From Paraconiothyrium sp. Pb-2020 (lineage: Eukaryota; Ascomycota; Dothideomycetes; Pleosporales; Didymosphaeriaceae): a DNA stretch of 64,000 nucleotides. The stretch covers positions 372,001-436,000 of the forward strand of contig JAJUBI010000004.1 in NCBI GenBank assembly GCA_022419385.1, written 5' to 3'. The notes beneath the pieces were generated by a model. It ran no database searches. It was not told the origin of the DNA and saw only the letters and a list, made by a program, of their open reading frames with translations. Made by a program: the position numbers and the translations under genes. Below, piece by piece: positions 10,808-21,652 of this stretch (within the stretch, counting starts at the first letter, position 1; each line of letters begins with the position of its first letter).

Positions 10808-11516
10808 GTGTCTTTAGCAATTTCAGTCCGCGAGTTGGTCACATTCGCAGTTCATGTGCATTGCCCCGCCTTGAGTAGTATCTTGTCTCTATTCGTACGA
10901 CGTGATTGGGGAGGGCTTTAGTTTGGACTGGACTCTACACAACGTCAAGCGAAAGACCAAACATAGCGAATGGGAAGAATGATTATGCAAGGTTTCGTTT
11001 TGGGAGGCCCCGTAGTGGTATCTAGCCAGCCAGCTCTGGACCAGTCATGGGGTATAGTAACAACCACAAAAGGGAACGCTGAACTGCACGCTGCGGCGAA
11101 TGCCCACTGTCGTGCCAGAATGCTCATGAGGACAATGGCAAATTCTCGGCAGAAGTGTCTACGAATATCCCAGAGCGATCGTTGCCATCCGGTCAGTCTG
11201 AGAATGAAGGATTGATTTCTCCTGACGGAGTGCCTATGTTGGCAATCCTTGGTGACGCAGTGCTGAACCTCTGGGTACGAAGTTGTACCTCAATCGTGCC
11301 ATTGACTTTAGGTATACCCACCGTGCTAGAAGTCACATTGCCAGGTGCAACAACTGTGTCCGCCTCAGAGTGAAATATCATGATCTAGACCTAGCGCCTT
11401 GAATCCATCAGCCAATGATCGGTCTAGCAATCGAGACCAATACCATACGCCTTCCATATTCCATGCGATCATCCAAAACGCCGAAGATGCATACTCATTA
11501 CTCTATCAGAAGCGAC
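10808..11516. other. Intergenic region without a recognised gene
   Basis: This 709-bp stretch has short open frames on both strands (up to about 80 codons, around 10970-11215 and 11193-11381). None carries a known motif or a convincing start and splice structure. It may include more of the decayed SDR neighbourhood and the 3' region of RPB11. Confidence 0.4.
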
Positions 11517-12070
11517 TCAGTAGTTGCCTTGATCCCGGACCTCAGCATCCCGCTGACCCTCCTCAATGATCTTCTGGTTGAGCCACTCGCCCTGGAAGCT
11601 CAGCGAGACCTTGCTTAAATCCTGGATGACATCCTTGCAGCAGCGCACAACCGCATCCTTGGGCGTGATGCTGCCGTCGGTAGTGACGCGGAGTTCGAAG
11701 GTTGCGAAAAGCGGGTGTGGGACCTTGTATGCGGAAAAGGTGATGTAATCGTATTTGAGGAGGCGCTGGGAGATTAGGTTGCCAAGCGTGTGATCTTCTT
11801 TGTTGAAGGTGAAGACTGTGGTATTAGGGACCTCTGTGGGAACACTTAGTTTGCTGAAAGCTGAAAGATGTGCCTTGCGGGCCACGTACTGGTTTCCTCA
11901 CGCACTTCGATCTTTTGCTGGCCCTCGTCGAGAATGAAGAGCTCGAACCTGCCAGGGAGGTTTTCTTCAGCAGCAGTCTTGTGGCTGACGTAGTGGTACG
12001 GGACGCGCTTCTGCGCGTTCGGGTTGTCGTTGATGAGTTTGGCAGTGCGCAAGATCTTACGGCCTTCCAT
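11517..12070 (-). CDS. RPB11: RNA polymerase II subunit RPB11
   Basis: RPB11 pairs with RPB3 in the assembly platform of RNA polymerase II. The last exon is 11833-11517, preceded by a 56-nt intron (11889-11834, donor GTACGT, branch ACTAAG). The family core is clear: GRFELFILDEGQQKIEV, then TKVPNTTVFTFNKEDHTLGN, YKVPHPLFATFELRVTTDG and a helical end with FQGEWLNQKI. The N-terminus is uncertain. Read straight from the ATG at 12070 the product is 165 aa, with about 32 extra residues before NLPGRFELF. If 12060-11965 (96 nt, donor GTAAGA, multiple of three, no stop) is an intron, the product is 133 aa and starts MEGQNLPGRFELF, closer to the usual MNAPxRFE start and length. I favour the spliced form, with moderate certainty. 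Confidence 0.88.
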
Positions 12071-13041
12071 GATTGCTGATCTTGTTTGGTAGTGTGCGGT
12101 CGAGCTTGATGTGCGCGCGCGTAGGTCAAGCGTAGGGCGGTGGATGTTCGTCGAGCGGCGCATGAAGCTGCGTGCTTTGGCACTCGCTGCGTTGCTATGC
12201 GGAGCGCTTGCCATTGCTAGTTGTCCGTGCGACGCAGCGCCGTGGTTGAAAACGGGGTCGCACTCGTCACTGACACAGCCAGCTTTTTGTGCGCTCGAGG
12301 GAAACCGCGCTGTGTATTCCAAACGCTGCGCGGACTGCAACTGCCACACTCATCGCCGACAACCGAATGCTAGAAGCGCATGAGTAGCGGAAGGATGAAC
12401 GTACCTATCGGGCGCGTTCATCTTTGCGACGGAACTCCTACTCTATTACGTTATCTTGCGAGATCCTGCTCGCTGAGGTTGTGTTAAAGATGTCGTATGC
12501 GTCGAATCGACTGGGGCGTCCGCTGGGATGAATGGAAGATGGTGGATATATGGGACTGTGACTCGTGGCGGCGTAGTTCGAACACAGTTATGGATGGAGG
12601 GGACGCTTGTTGTAAGAGCAGGCGGCGAGCACAGAGGAAACGAAGGTGTGAGGATCGACGCCTGCGGTCCTATTGTCGAACCCGCACAGACCACCGGACC
12701 ATTGTTCGCCGAAGCTTGAAGAACAGTCAACCTTCTCTCACCCAGCCAAACGTCGCCATTGTGACGAGTCCAGCGCGATGGGGACTCAAATATCTCTGTG
12801 TCTGTGAAAACCCTGGAGGCGCAAGTCTAGAAGTCCTAATTGTCAAATCGGCCAAGCGGTTGGCGGCCATTCACGTATAAATGCGTGGATCTCCCAAGCA
12901 CGCTCACGCGTTGATAGTAGTCAGACGAAGCATATGCAGGATTGCTGTAATGATATGTACAAGATGCATTCGAGCCAATCCATTCACAGCACAACGACAT
13001 TATCTGTACAATCAACCTCACATCACTACCTAAATCCCAAT
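12071..13041. other. Upstream region of RPB11 and 3' region of PAN1
   Basis: A 971-bp stretch lies between two minus-strand genes. It holds the RPB11 promoter and, towards 13041, the probable PAN1 3' untranslated region. Open frames of up to 130 codons lack recognisable domains. Nothing else was identified. Confidence 0.45.
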
Positions 13042-16000
13042 CTACAAGACTCTACCGGCTGTAGGTGCCTGGCTCCTGTCCTTCGTCTCAACCTTCCTTA
13101 AGCCTTTGCCGGCCTGGATTTGACCCAGCAAGGCACCTCGATCGGCCGCGCCAGCCGGGGGCCGCACCGGCGGCATACCAGGTGGAGGAGGTGGTCCTCC
13201 AGCAGGGGGTGGTGGCGGTCCCGGTGGCGGTGGGGGTGCACCTCCAGTTGGCATGGGCGGAGGTGGCGGGATACCGGCAGGTGAAGTTACTGCCGGACTT
13301 TCTGCGCGGTCACTTTTGTTGTCCATCGAAGAGAGTGGGCGTGGAGGCGCCATAGTGCCGAACAGCAAAGAAGCCAGCTGCTTGGCACCTCCCTGCGGCG
13401 CTTCATCTTCATCGTCGGAGGAATCATCGGAATCGACGACAGACCAATCATCCTCCTCTTGACGTCCGCGCGTGCGTGCGGGGGCAGTGGGTTCGCTGAA
13501 CGCCGCCTTGTTAGCATTTTCCTGGGTCAAACGATGGAATGGATTCGTAGACACTTCGCTGGTGTTGCTAGGGAGAGGTGGAGGCGTAGAGGTGTGATTA
13601 TCTTGATTGGACAACTGCATCTTCTTCAAGAAAGGGTTCTTTGTTTCGCTGTCACCATGTGCAGGGTGCGGGCTCGTCAGCGACGACGTTGGCGGGCTAG
13701 CCATAGAAGAGGGCGGGGTGCTCGTTTGTTGCGGTGCCGGCGGGACTATCTGTGGCATCGGGGGAGCTGGCGGTGGTGCCGACGGTGAAGCAGTGTCGCG
13801 GCGAAGTTCTTGGCTAGCGGTCGGCGTGGTGTCATTGGGGGTGATGTTTTGAGGACCTTCGTCATCCGACGAAGACTCCTCATCATCGAGGTTTTGCAGT
13901 TGCAGTTGCAATTGGCGCTCACGTTCCCGAATTTCTTCCAGCTTTCGACGTTGTGCTGCAAGCTGCGCTTCCTTTTCCTTGGCTTCACGTTTGGATGCCT
14001 CTTTCTGCTTCTTCTGCTCCGCCTTCTTAAGCTTGCCTTGCTCGACTTGTTCTTGCATTGCGCGTAATCTGGCTTCAGCCTCCTCTTCTTGCTGGGCCAA
14101 TTCGTTCTCTTGCCGGCGCTCCTCTTCCCTGCGATAGTTAGCGTCCACATACAGTATTATCGGAGAGTACGTACTCCATGCGTTTGCGTTCGGCCTCCTC
14201 AGCCTCCTGTTGCTCACGCAAAGCTTTTTCAGCCATGTCATGCTCAACCCTCTTCACCTCCGCCTCATGCTGGTCAGGCTTTTGTTTCCTTGACGCAGGC
14301 GGCGGCGGGGGCTTCTTGCCGCTAGCCTTCGCCGCAACTGGGGGCGCAATCGACTCGTCCTGCAGGCGTTTCTGTCGTTCTTCTTCGCGCTTCGCGTCTT
14401 CCTCTTCAGCTTTGCGGCGTTTCTCTTCCATTTCTTGCTTCTCCCGTTCCTGGCGTTGCTGTGCACTTTCTCCTCCCTTGACCGGAGGGCGTAATCCAAG
14501 AGCCGCCAATCTTTCGGCCATGCGCGCCTCGGCTTGTTGTTTAATGAATGCAGCACGTTCTTCGGGCGTTTTGTACGACGAGTACGAACCGCCACCAGAT
14601 GTAGTTGAAGATGGTCGGGGAGTTGGCTCTACACTGCGTGCTGGGCTCTCGTAGCGAGAGGACGATGCAGGCTCTATATTCTCTTCGCCGCGCGAAATCG
14701 TCTGGGGACGGGGGGTATCCTCTTTTCTAACACGCGCAGAACGGCTGCTTCGTTGAAGATCGAAAATGAAATCCTTGACCTCATCCTCTACACCCAACGC
14801 ATCTTCCCAACGGCGACGTTCATGTTCGCTAGTGTTGTCGTGTCCTCCCTCCTTGAGGCCAGCTTCCAACCCTTTGGTGTATTCCCTGACGCTGTCTTCT
14901 ACGTCACGAATCATTCGCTCGTTGTTTTCACGCTCAGATCGAACTCGGGAGCTCTCTTTCTCCAAGCGCTCGGCAGCCGCACCTGTGTCGTCTCCAGTAG
15001 TTGGCACAATTTTGCCGGTGAGAGCGGCAGAGCGCGCTTGCATCATAGCTTTGGCACGAGCTTTCAACCGATCTGATTCGGTTATCGAACCACCTGGACC
15101 AGTGCCAACAATAGCCGACACGGAGCCTGGATGCGCTTTCGCGTCTTTGAGCCTGAAGAGCTCCAACTGAGCATCTGCAATTTCACGCTCCGTCCGACGT
15201 ACGTTCGAAGCAAGCTCAGGTAAGCGATCAGTCAAGTTTTGAAGCTGTCGCTTGAGAGCACGGCGCTCAGCGTCGGAATCATTTCCCCTAAGGGCGGCTT
15301 GCGGGTGTGCGTCGATATCTTCCTGTACCCTGCGAATACGACGATACAAGTCATCTGCCTCTCGTCGATCTCGACGGTCGAGCGCATCATCCTCATCAGT
15401 TGCATTCTCGTCGCGGATATCGATCGCATCCAAGAGAATTTGCTTCTCCCTCACTAGCTTCCTGAGTTGATCTAGAGAGTATTCTGGATCTGAACGCTCC
15501 GAACCAGGTGAAGATGGCGTGGCTGGGGAAGGAGAGCGACCACCAGCACCAACACGGTGTCGTGCACTGGAACGGTATCCCATGTTGTCATCATTATTAC
15601 GGAAGACAGTGGCATCCTTGCGACCGCCTGTAGCTGGGCTTCCAGCTCGGAAGGAGTGAGATTTCAGGTAGCTGACACCAGTCTTCTGAGGTTGTAGAAA
15701 AGCGCCAGTGTTCTTTCTTTCCTCTGCATCACGGGAAAGCAGCGACTTCATAGCGCCAATAGAAGCGTTTATATTGCGGGTCGAAGGTGGTATTAGTTCC
15801 GGAGGCAGACGGTTGGGTACGGGATATCCGTTGAGTTTCCGGTAAATCAAATGCATGGCAACGGCAAACTCATCTAGATTCAGGCGACCACGATCAGCGG
15901 AGTCAGCCAGTGTCCAAATACGCTCCAGGTCGGGTTTGGCCAGTCCGCTTTGACCGAAGATCTCAAGCGCCTGCTCGCCACTAATATAGCCCTTGCCGAG

Positions 16001-17364
16001 GCCGTCCCAAGCCCTAAAAGTATCATCATAGAGCTTCTTCTCGCCCTTCGTGATAGCCCATGGGATGGTGGCATTGCCACTTAGGCCGGTGGTGGTGTAA
16101 CTGCCGCTCCCTTCACGACCCGTCTGCGGCATCATCCGCTGGGCAAGTGCCTCGATGTTTGGCAAGCCCGTAGTAGGATTATTGACTAGGCCCCATTGAC
16201 CCGGAGCTCCTGTAGGCTGTGCGTTTAAGGGAGCAAATCCTGTCGGTTGAGGAACTAAGCCCGTTGGCTGCGGATTTAGCCCTCCGCCAAATCCTGTAGG
16301 CATTGGGGGCATGGGTGGGCGAGGGCCTGTGTATCCGCTTCCGAGGTTCTGCCCAAAACCTGTCGCCTGAGGTTGTAGGCCTCCCTGAGCCCCACCGAAT
16401 CCGGTCGGCTGAGGCACGAACGAACTCAAAAGCTGGCTGTTGGACTGTTGTGGCTGTGGCTGCTGGATCGTGGGTACGTTCTGCGAGCTCTGGTTCAGCG
16501 GCTCGTCGAACTTGGGCGCGTTGCTCGCAGGTGTTGAGCGTCCTGGTTGCTCATCCACCACACCGAATGAGATAATATCTACCATGCTCGACACCTCATT
16601 CTTGACACGTTCCGGCAAGGAGTTTGGAAGATCCTTGCCTGTCAACTTCAAATTACATAAATACATAGCAAGAGCGAATTCGGGAAAAAGAAGTTGGCCC
16701 GACTTGGTGGTATCGGAAAGAGTCCTGTATTATTCAGCATTTGTCCAATGCGAATGTATCTCAAAACTTACCAAATGTGCGAAAGAGCGTCTCCTGGAAG
16801 CTTCGACCGCATCAACAAATCGCGTGCTTGGTCTCCCGACAGAGCTTGCGCGCTTCCCACGGCAGACTTAAACAGCTGCTCAAACTTGGCCTGGTCTTGC
16901 GCCGTTATGAAAGACAATCTGATGTTCGGGATTTTGCTCGACTTCGCAGGGACCGGAGGCGGGGCTTGCTGCGGCGCGCCCGGAGATCTGAACGAATCGG
17001 CCATCTGCGAAGAAGTCATGCCCGTGGGTTGCGGTCGCTGCGGCTGGAGGGAAGGAGCTTGCTGCGCAGGCGGTGCGCCAGTTTGGAAGGGCTGCTGCTG
17101 CGGAGCTTGCTGGAATTGCTGTCCCTGCTGGCCTGGATAGCCCGTAAACTGCGGTTGCTGCTGCTGCTGGAAGCCCTGAGGCTGGCCAGGAAAGCCCGTA
17201 AACTGCGGCTGTAGCTGGCCCCCAGCAAAGCCAGTCGGCTGAGGCCCAAGTGCACCCTGGAAGCCACCAGGCTGCTGGAACGATTGCTGCTGGCCATACT
17301 GGGGCTGCTGCCCAGGTCGGGCGCTGTTCCCACCCCCTAAGTACGAGTTGGACCCAGAGAACAT
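13042..17364 (-). CDS. PAN1: Actin cytoskeleton-regulatory complex protein Pan1, 1409 aa
   Basis: Pan1 is an endocytic scaffold that works with End3 and Sla1 at cortical actin patches and activates Arp2/3. Exons are 17364-16772, 16724-14175 and 14128-13042, with introns of 47 and 46 nt. The order is complete. A Gln/Pro-rich N-terminus carries repeated Thr-Gly sites (GPQPTGF, LQPQFTGF, LQPQATGF, LVPQPTGF) of the LxxQxTG type known as Ark1/Prk1 kinase targets. EH domain 1 is at about residues 140-255, with intron 1 falling inside it (SHIW|TLSD). EH domain 2 is at about 419-515, with the EF-hand-like run DSADRGRLNLDEF. Long coiled coils follow. The C-terminus is a poly-Pro region with a WH2-like motif (LLGQIQAGKGLRK). 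The length fits filamentous-fungal Pan1. Confidence 0.95.
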
Positions 17365-17605
17365 AGTGTGGAGGAGCGAGCGCGGCGATGAAGCTCAGTG
17401 GGCGTCTCGCATGGGTGGGTTCGAAGAGGGATTAGAGATCGGAGGTCGAGGGAACAGTTGGGGGTGGAAGAAGACGGGTCGCGCTCTCTGTGCCGTGCTT
17501 CCACGTCGTGCAGGTTCACGCTAGAGCTTCGTCATCTCTCCATTGGCTCGAGCTCAACTCAGCGCCCCAGGACGCGCGCCTCTTCCACCTCCACACTTCC
17601 ACAAC
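17365..17605. promoter_or_regulatory. Divergent promoter region of PAN1 and a small coiled-coil gene
   Basis: A 241-bp spacer between two divergent start codons must serve as promoter and 5' leader for both. No clear TATA box or other named element was seen. Confidence 0.4.
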
Positions 17606-17894
17606 ATGTCAGGCCAACACAACGGCGACGCCAGTGAGCATGTCGAGCCAGATTTTGCGCAGGTCTGAATTGAGCACTCGTGTGAGAGATGCTTGTTGAC
17701 GAGCTCAGGCCTTCAAGGAGCTCGCTCGTGGGGAAGGCGCAGCCACTGCTCTAGAGAACCACCTCGACGCACTGGAAAAGAAGATTGAGGAAATGCTCGC
17801 AAAGGCTGAAGAAGATGAGAAAGACCGCAAATCACGACCTAAGCCATCGGCCGCTGACTCGTCTTCGAACGATGAGAGCAGACCAGCAGCTTGA
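17606..17894 (+). CDS. Small acidic coiled-coil protein of unknown function, 80 aa
   Basis: I do not recognise a named family. Exons are 17606-17662 and 17709-17894. The 46-nt intron has donor GTCTGA, branch TGTTGACG and acceptor CTCAG; splicing is needed because the first frame stops in the intron. The product starts MSGQHNGDASEHVEPDFAQ and continues AFKELARGEGAATALENHL, then a heptad-like helix (DALEKKIEEMLAKAEEDEK). It ends in a polar, Ser-rich tail. There is no membrane segment or targeting signal. The evidence for a real gene is the well-formed intron, a coherent helical translation and a short divergent promoter shared with PAN1. Confidence 0.7.
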
Positions 17895-18083
17895 AGCCAC
17901 TCGCTTTTAACGGCTCAGTACGAGACACACGAGGCCCGTCACAAGGTCGTTGCCACAGCGTTGAGGATCAGAGGGATCTCATGTGGAGGAAACTGCCTGA
18001 AGGTATAACATGGGTGGATGCATCGAACTGTGAAGCTATGTAGCGGTCATCCCCGAAGTGGGCAGAGGTACGGGCTAAATTAT

Positions 18084-19305
18084 CTATATCCCTCCAACAG
18101 TCGACGGTTTGATATTCGAAGCATCCACTTCAAACACCTTATCCAAATGGAAAACGCCGTCGCTGTCCTTTTCCACTACTCCCACTTCTGTAACGATGCC
18201 ATCAATCAACTCAGCCGGCGTTACATCGAAGGCTGGGTTCCAAACTCCAATTCCATGTGCAGCAATGCTGACCGTCTCGACGACCGCAAGGTCCAAATTG
18301 ACTCCGTCATGCCTGGGCCCTTTCACAAGAAGTACCTCTTTGCCTGGTCTCTCTTCAATAACAATATCAGCACCAGATTGGGTGTCGAGGTCAATGGTAG
18401 TTCGCGGCGCAGCAACTAGAAACTTTACGCCATGGTGCTTTGCAAGTATGGCCAACGAATACGTTCCAATTTTGTTTGCAGTATCACCATTCGCAGCGAC
18501 CCGGTCTGCGCCCACGACGATGCCGGCAATGTTCTCCGTTTGTCCCTTTAGGCGAAGTAACGCTGCGGCCATGGAATCTGTCACTAACGTGGCTGGTATC
18601 TTGTCGTGCACAAGTTCGAAGGCTGTCAGACGGGATCCTTGGTTGTAGGGCCTGGTCTCAGAGCAGAAGGCATGTTTCAAGTTGCCCTGAGCGTGTAATG
18701 ACCGGATTACTCCAAGGGCAGTGCCATATCCAGCGGTAGCAAGAGAACTGCTTGATCAGTAAAGGCCAAGAGAATGCGCAGATGGCTTACCCAGTGTTGC
18801 AATGTGTCAACATGCTGATCGGACCTTGCTTCGCAGCTGTCGTATTCTTTACTAGCCAGTCTGCGCCGTGGCGTCCAATATTTTCATTGTCCCTCACATC
18901 ATCGATCAACATCTGCTCTGCTGCCGACACGTACGCTTCTCGCACTGCATCGCCAGTTGCTCCTTCCTTCTCTGCAGCTTCTCCTGTCGTCTTCCTCAAC
19001 TTGCGCGCTGCATCTGCTAGATTAACAGCAGTCGGTCTGCTTGTAACGAGGTAGTCCAGCTTTTCGTTGATAAAGACCTTGACTTCCTCGGCGGCCGAAG
19101 ATAGCTTCATGTTGGTCAACTCGACCGCCAGTGCCAATGCCGCTACGATGGCGATGGCCGGCGCACCTCGCGTCCGCATCTCCTTGATCGCATGCCACGC
19201 ATCGCTGCTTGAGTAGAGATGATCATATTCTTCTGCATGGGGCAGCTTCAACTGGTCGAGGATCTCCAGCTGACCCCTGGAATACTTGATGGCCTGGAGT
19301 ACCAT
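18084..19305 (-). CDS. MRI1: Methylthioribose-1-phosphate isomerase (MtnA), 392 aa
   Basis: This enzyme converts 5-methylthioribose-1-phosphate to the ribulose form in the methionine salvage pathway. It is related to eIF2B alpha. Exons are 19305-18791 and 18747-18084, with a 43-nt intron (donor GTAAGC, acceptor AAGCAG) inside the conserved HCNTGSLATAGYG. Family motifs include MRTRGAPAIAIVAALALAVE, then HCNTG, CSETRPYNQGSRLTAFEL with the catalytic Cys at about residue 200, and GADRVAANGDTANKIGTY with the catalytic Asp at about residue 253. It also has FLVAAPRTTIDLDT and NPAFDVTPAELI. The length is normal and all key residues are present. It is divergent from an aldo-keto reductase gene. Confidence 0.95.
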
Positions 19306-19840
19306 GCTCGCTTCCGACAGCGAAGGTTGCGAGAAGGCTTTCTGGTGCCGAAGAAAAAGTTGTGTTTGCCCAAATGTGAGAGCAGCCGCCCCGCTCCCGC
19401 TCCCGCTCTGCAGCAGGGATGGCAGGAACGACTAGCGCGGGGCCATGTTGGGGAATGCTCCAAAGCTTTCGTCTGAAGCAGCATGTGCATATCGACCCGA
19501 ACACACAATTGCTGGCTACCTTCTCCCCTACGTAGAGTGACGGAAACTAAGGGTCCTTGCATCGCGACGGCCACACGCAGCAGCATATTCGAGCCTAACG
19601 TCTATTTGCTAACCGCATTCGCTCTTCAAATCCACCCCGGCTGCAGCATTCTGACATCACCACACAAGGGAATAGCTAATCGAACAATGGCGCGTTCGAG
19701 TTCGAGATCAACAACTTCTTGGAGCTCCCAGCAACCTCTTCTTTACTTCCTTCTCGAGATCAGACTTGCTGCGCTCCCTAGTCTATACGTCCTTCGATTG
19801 AGCGCTCGAACAGTGGTTCAACAACACACAGTCATCCACC
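19306..19840. promoter_or_regulatory. Divergent promoter region of MRI1 and the aldo-keto reductase
   Basis: This 535-bp spacer lies between two divergent start codons. Open frames up to about 190 codons run through it on both strands but show no domain and overlap the start of the reductase. I saw no clear regulatory element. Confidence 0.45.
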
Positions 19841-20803
19841 ATGGCTCCAAACTCAAGCCTCACATCCACCCTGTCACTCCCAAACTCCAAATACAGAATC
19901 CCTCAGATTGGGTTCGGCGTCTACCAATCTCCGCCGTCGACGTGCGTGAAGTCGTGCGTCACAGCCATCAAAGCTGGCTATCGCCACATCGACACCGCAC
20001 AATACTACGCCAACGAATCCGAAGTCGGCAAGGCCGTTCGCGACTCCAACGTGCCCCGCTCTGAGCTCTTCATCACTAGGTAACATCCATTGACAACCCT
20101 CCTTGTGAAAAACTGACCTGACAGGTGTGAAGCAAGATCCTCTCTCCGGGCAAAGACGTCGAGTCAACGTACCAATCCATTGAGGACAGCGTCAAGAAGC
20201 TGGACGGTGAAGATGGCTATGTGGATCTGTTTCTGATACACAGTCCCAATGCAGGAAAGGAGAGTAGGCGACTGATGTGGCAGGCGTTGGAGAAGGCCAA
20301 AGGAAACGGCAAGGTCAGGGACATCGGGGTCAGTAACTATGGTGTTGGGCACATCGAGGAGATTAGACAGATTGGGAAGGTGTGGCCTCCCGCTGTCAAT
20401 CAGATCGAGGTATGTAGTGCGGATATAGCGTTTTGCGGGGAGGTGCACTAATTGTTCAAAGCTTCACCCTTGGTGCCAGCAACGTGAGGCGGTTGCATAC
20501 TGCAGGAAAAACAACATTATCGTCGAAGCGTACTGCCCAATCGTTCGGAATCAGAAGGCGGACGATAAGACCCTCAACGGCATTGCAAAGAAGCACAAAA
20601 CGTCGCCGAACCAGGTACTCATCCGCTACTGTCTTGAGAAGGGCTGGGTGCCGCTCCCGAAAAGCGACACGCCGGAGAGAATCGAAAAGAATGCGGACGT
20701 GTATGGCTTTGAGCTTGATGACAAGGACATGAAGACTCTGGACGACCTAGATCAGGGCAAGAATGGTGCCATTGTGCAGGCTGTTGACAATGCGCCGCAA
20801 TAG
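19841..20803 (+). CDS. Aldo-keto reductase, 285 aa
   Basis: An NADPH-dependent aldo-keto reductase of the (beta/alpha)8-barrel family, probably cytosolic, reducing aldehydes or ketones; the substrate cannot be told from sequence. Exons are 19841-20079, 20133-20409 and 20462-20803, with introns of 53 and 52 nt. The catalytic tetrad is present: Asp51 and Tyr56 in HIDTAQYYANE, Lys81 in FITSKIL, His116 in DLFLIHSPN. Other family marks are GFGVYQSPP, KVRDIGVSNYGVGHIEEI, NQIELHPWCQQREAVAYC and the coenzyme loop VPLPKSDTPERIEKNADVYGF. The final acceptor of intron 1 (GTGTGAAG) was chosen because it gives FITSK in frame. It sits upstream of a PDR-type pump on the same strand. Confidence 0.92.
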
Positions 20804-21652
20804 GCATGATGGTAGAGAAATGTCTGGCAATCTCCAGCACCGATAAATCACTCACGCGATAACAATATTTTTTTTAGTGGCTAGACCTGATCATATCCGA
20901 TGATGTTCGGTCCTGTGCCAGGCGCAAGGCCACCCACACATGCTTCGGACTCAACGTGCGGCGATAACACTGTAAAGCCTTGCGAGGACATGTTGGCCTT
21001 TCCATAAACATAGTACAGTTGCAGGCTCGAGTCATGCTCTGGTATCTCATCCTTGGCTATCTACCGATTGTTCAGCAAGGTCAGAAGAGAGTCAGAACGA
21101 ACAGGTAAGACAATGTCCAGGTGCCTGCCCAATCGCAGTGGACGGGAATAGTGAATGGCTATCGATAAGGACCCAACGGCTCCTCAGCACCGGCCTGCAA
21201 CAAAATCTTCTCACAACGCACTAATACGACTCAGCAAAATGCCCCTTTGTCACCCTCTCATATGGCCGCGAGTGGAGGAGCTCGTTCCGACTGACACGCC
21301 GGATTTAGAGTTGCAGGTGGCGGCCGACTGTCCGCGGATCGCATCGCTCATGCTGCAAGCGCGAAAGCACAGGGCTGAGACCCACCTCTCATGCCAATTC
21401 TACCATGACGTCCTCACAATCGCATAAATCCGTTTGACTCCGGGGAGCATTTGTCAACATGCACATTACTCACCCTGATCCACTGTGTCTCCACAAGCAG
21501 ACTTCCGTCTTCAATTGCCCATGCTTCATGTTTCCTTGTGTCTGTTCACCTATTGAAACCTTATATTTTATACCCCTCTGTTTCATCCGACGTACATTTC
21601 CTGCTAGTCGTTAGTCAATCTCACCTTTGCTCCCACTCTCCTGAAAATCAAC
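20804..21652. promoter_or_regulatory. Upstream region of the PDR transporter gene
   Basis: This 849-bp stretch holds the reductase 3' region and the promoter of the ABC transporter gene. A short frame at 21155-21427 has no recognisable domain. One palindrome, TCCGCGGA at 21331, is listed separately. Confidence 0.5.
21331..21338. promoter_or_regulatory. TCCGCGGA palindrome, possible pleiotropic drug response element
   Basis: The octamer is identical to the strong Pdr1/Pdr3 site upstream of yeast PDR5. It lies 315 bp before the ATG of a PDR5-type transporter. CGG/CCG palindromes are generally read by Zn2Cys6 regulators. In moulds the regulator of such pumps is different (AtrR type), so the match may be chance in a GC-balanced genome. 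Confidence 0.35.

Noticed and set aside
11834..11889. Separate RPB11 start at the frame beginning near 11885 (MARKAHLSAFSKL)
   Set aside because: Those residues are translated intron; splicing gives EETKVPNTTVFTF, which matches the family.
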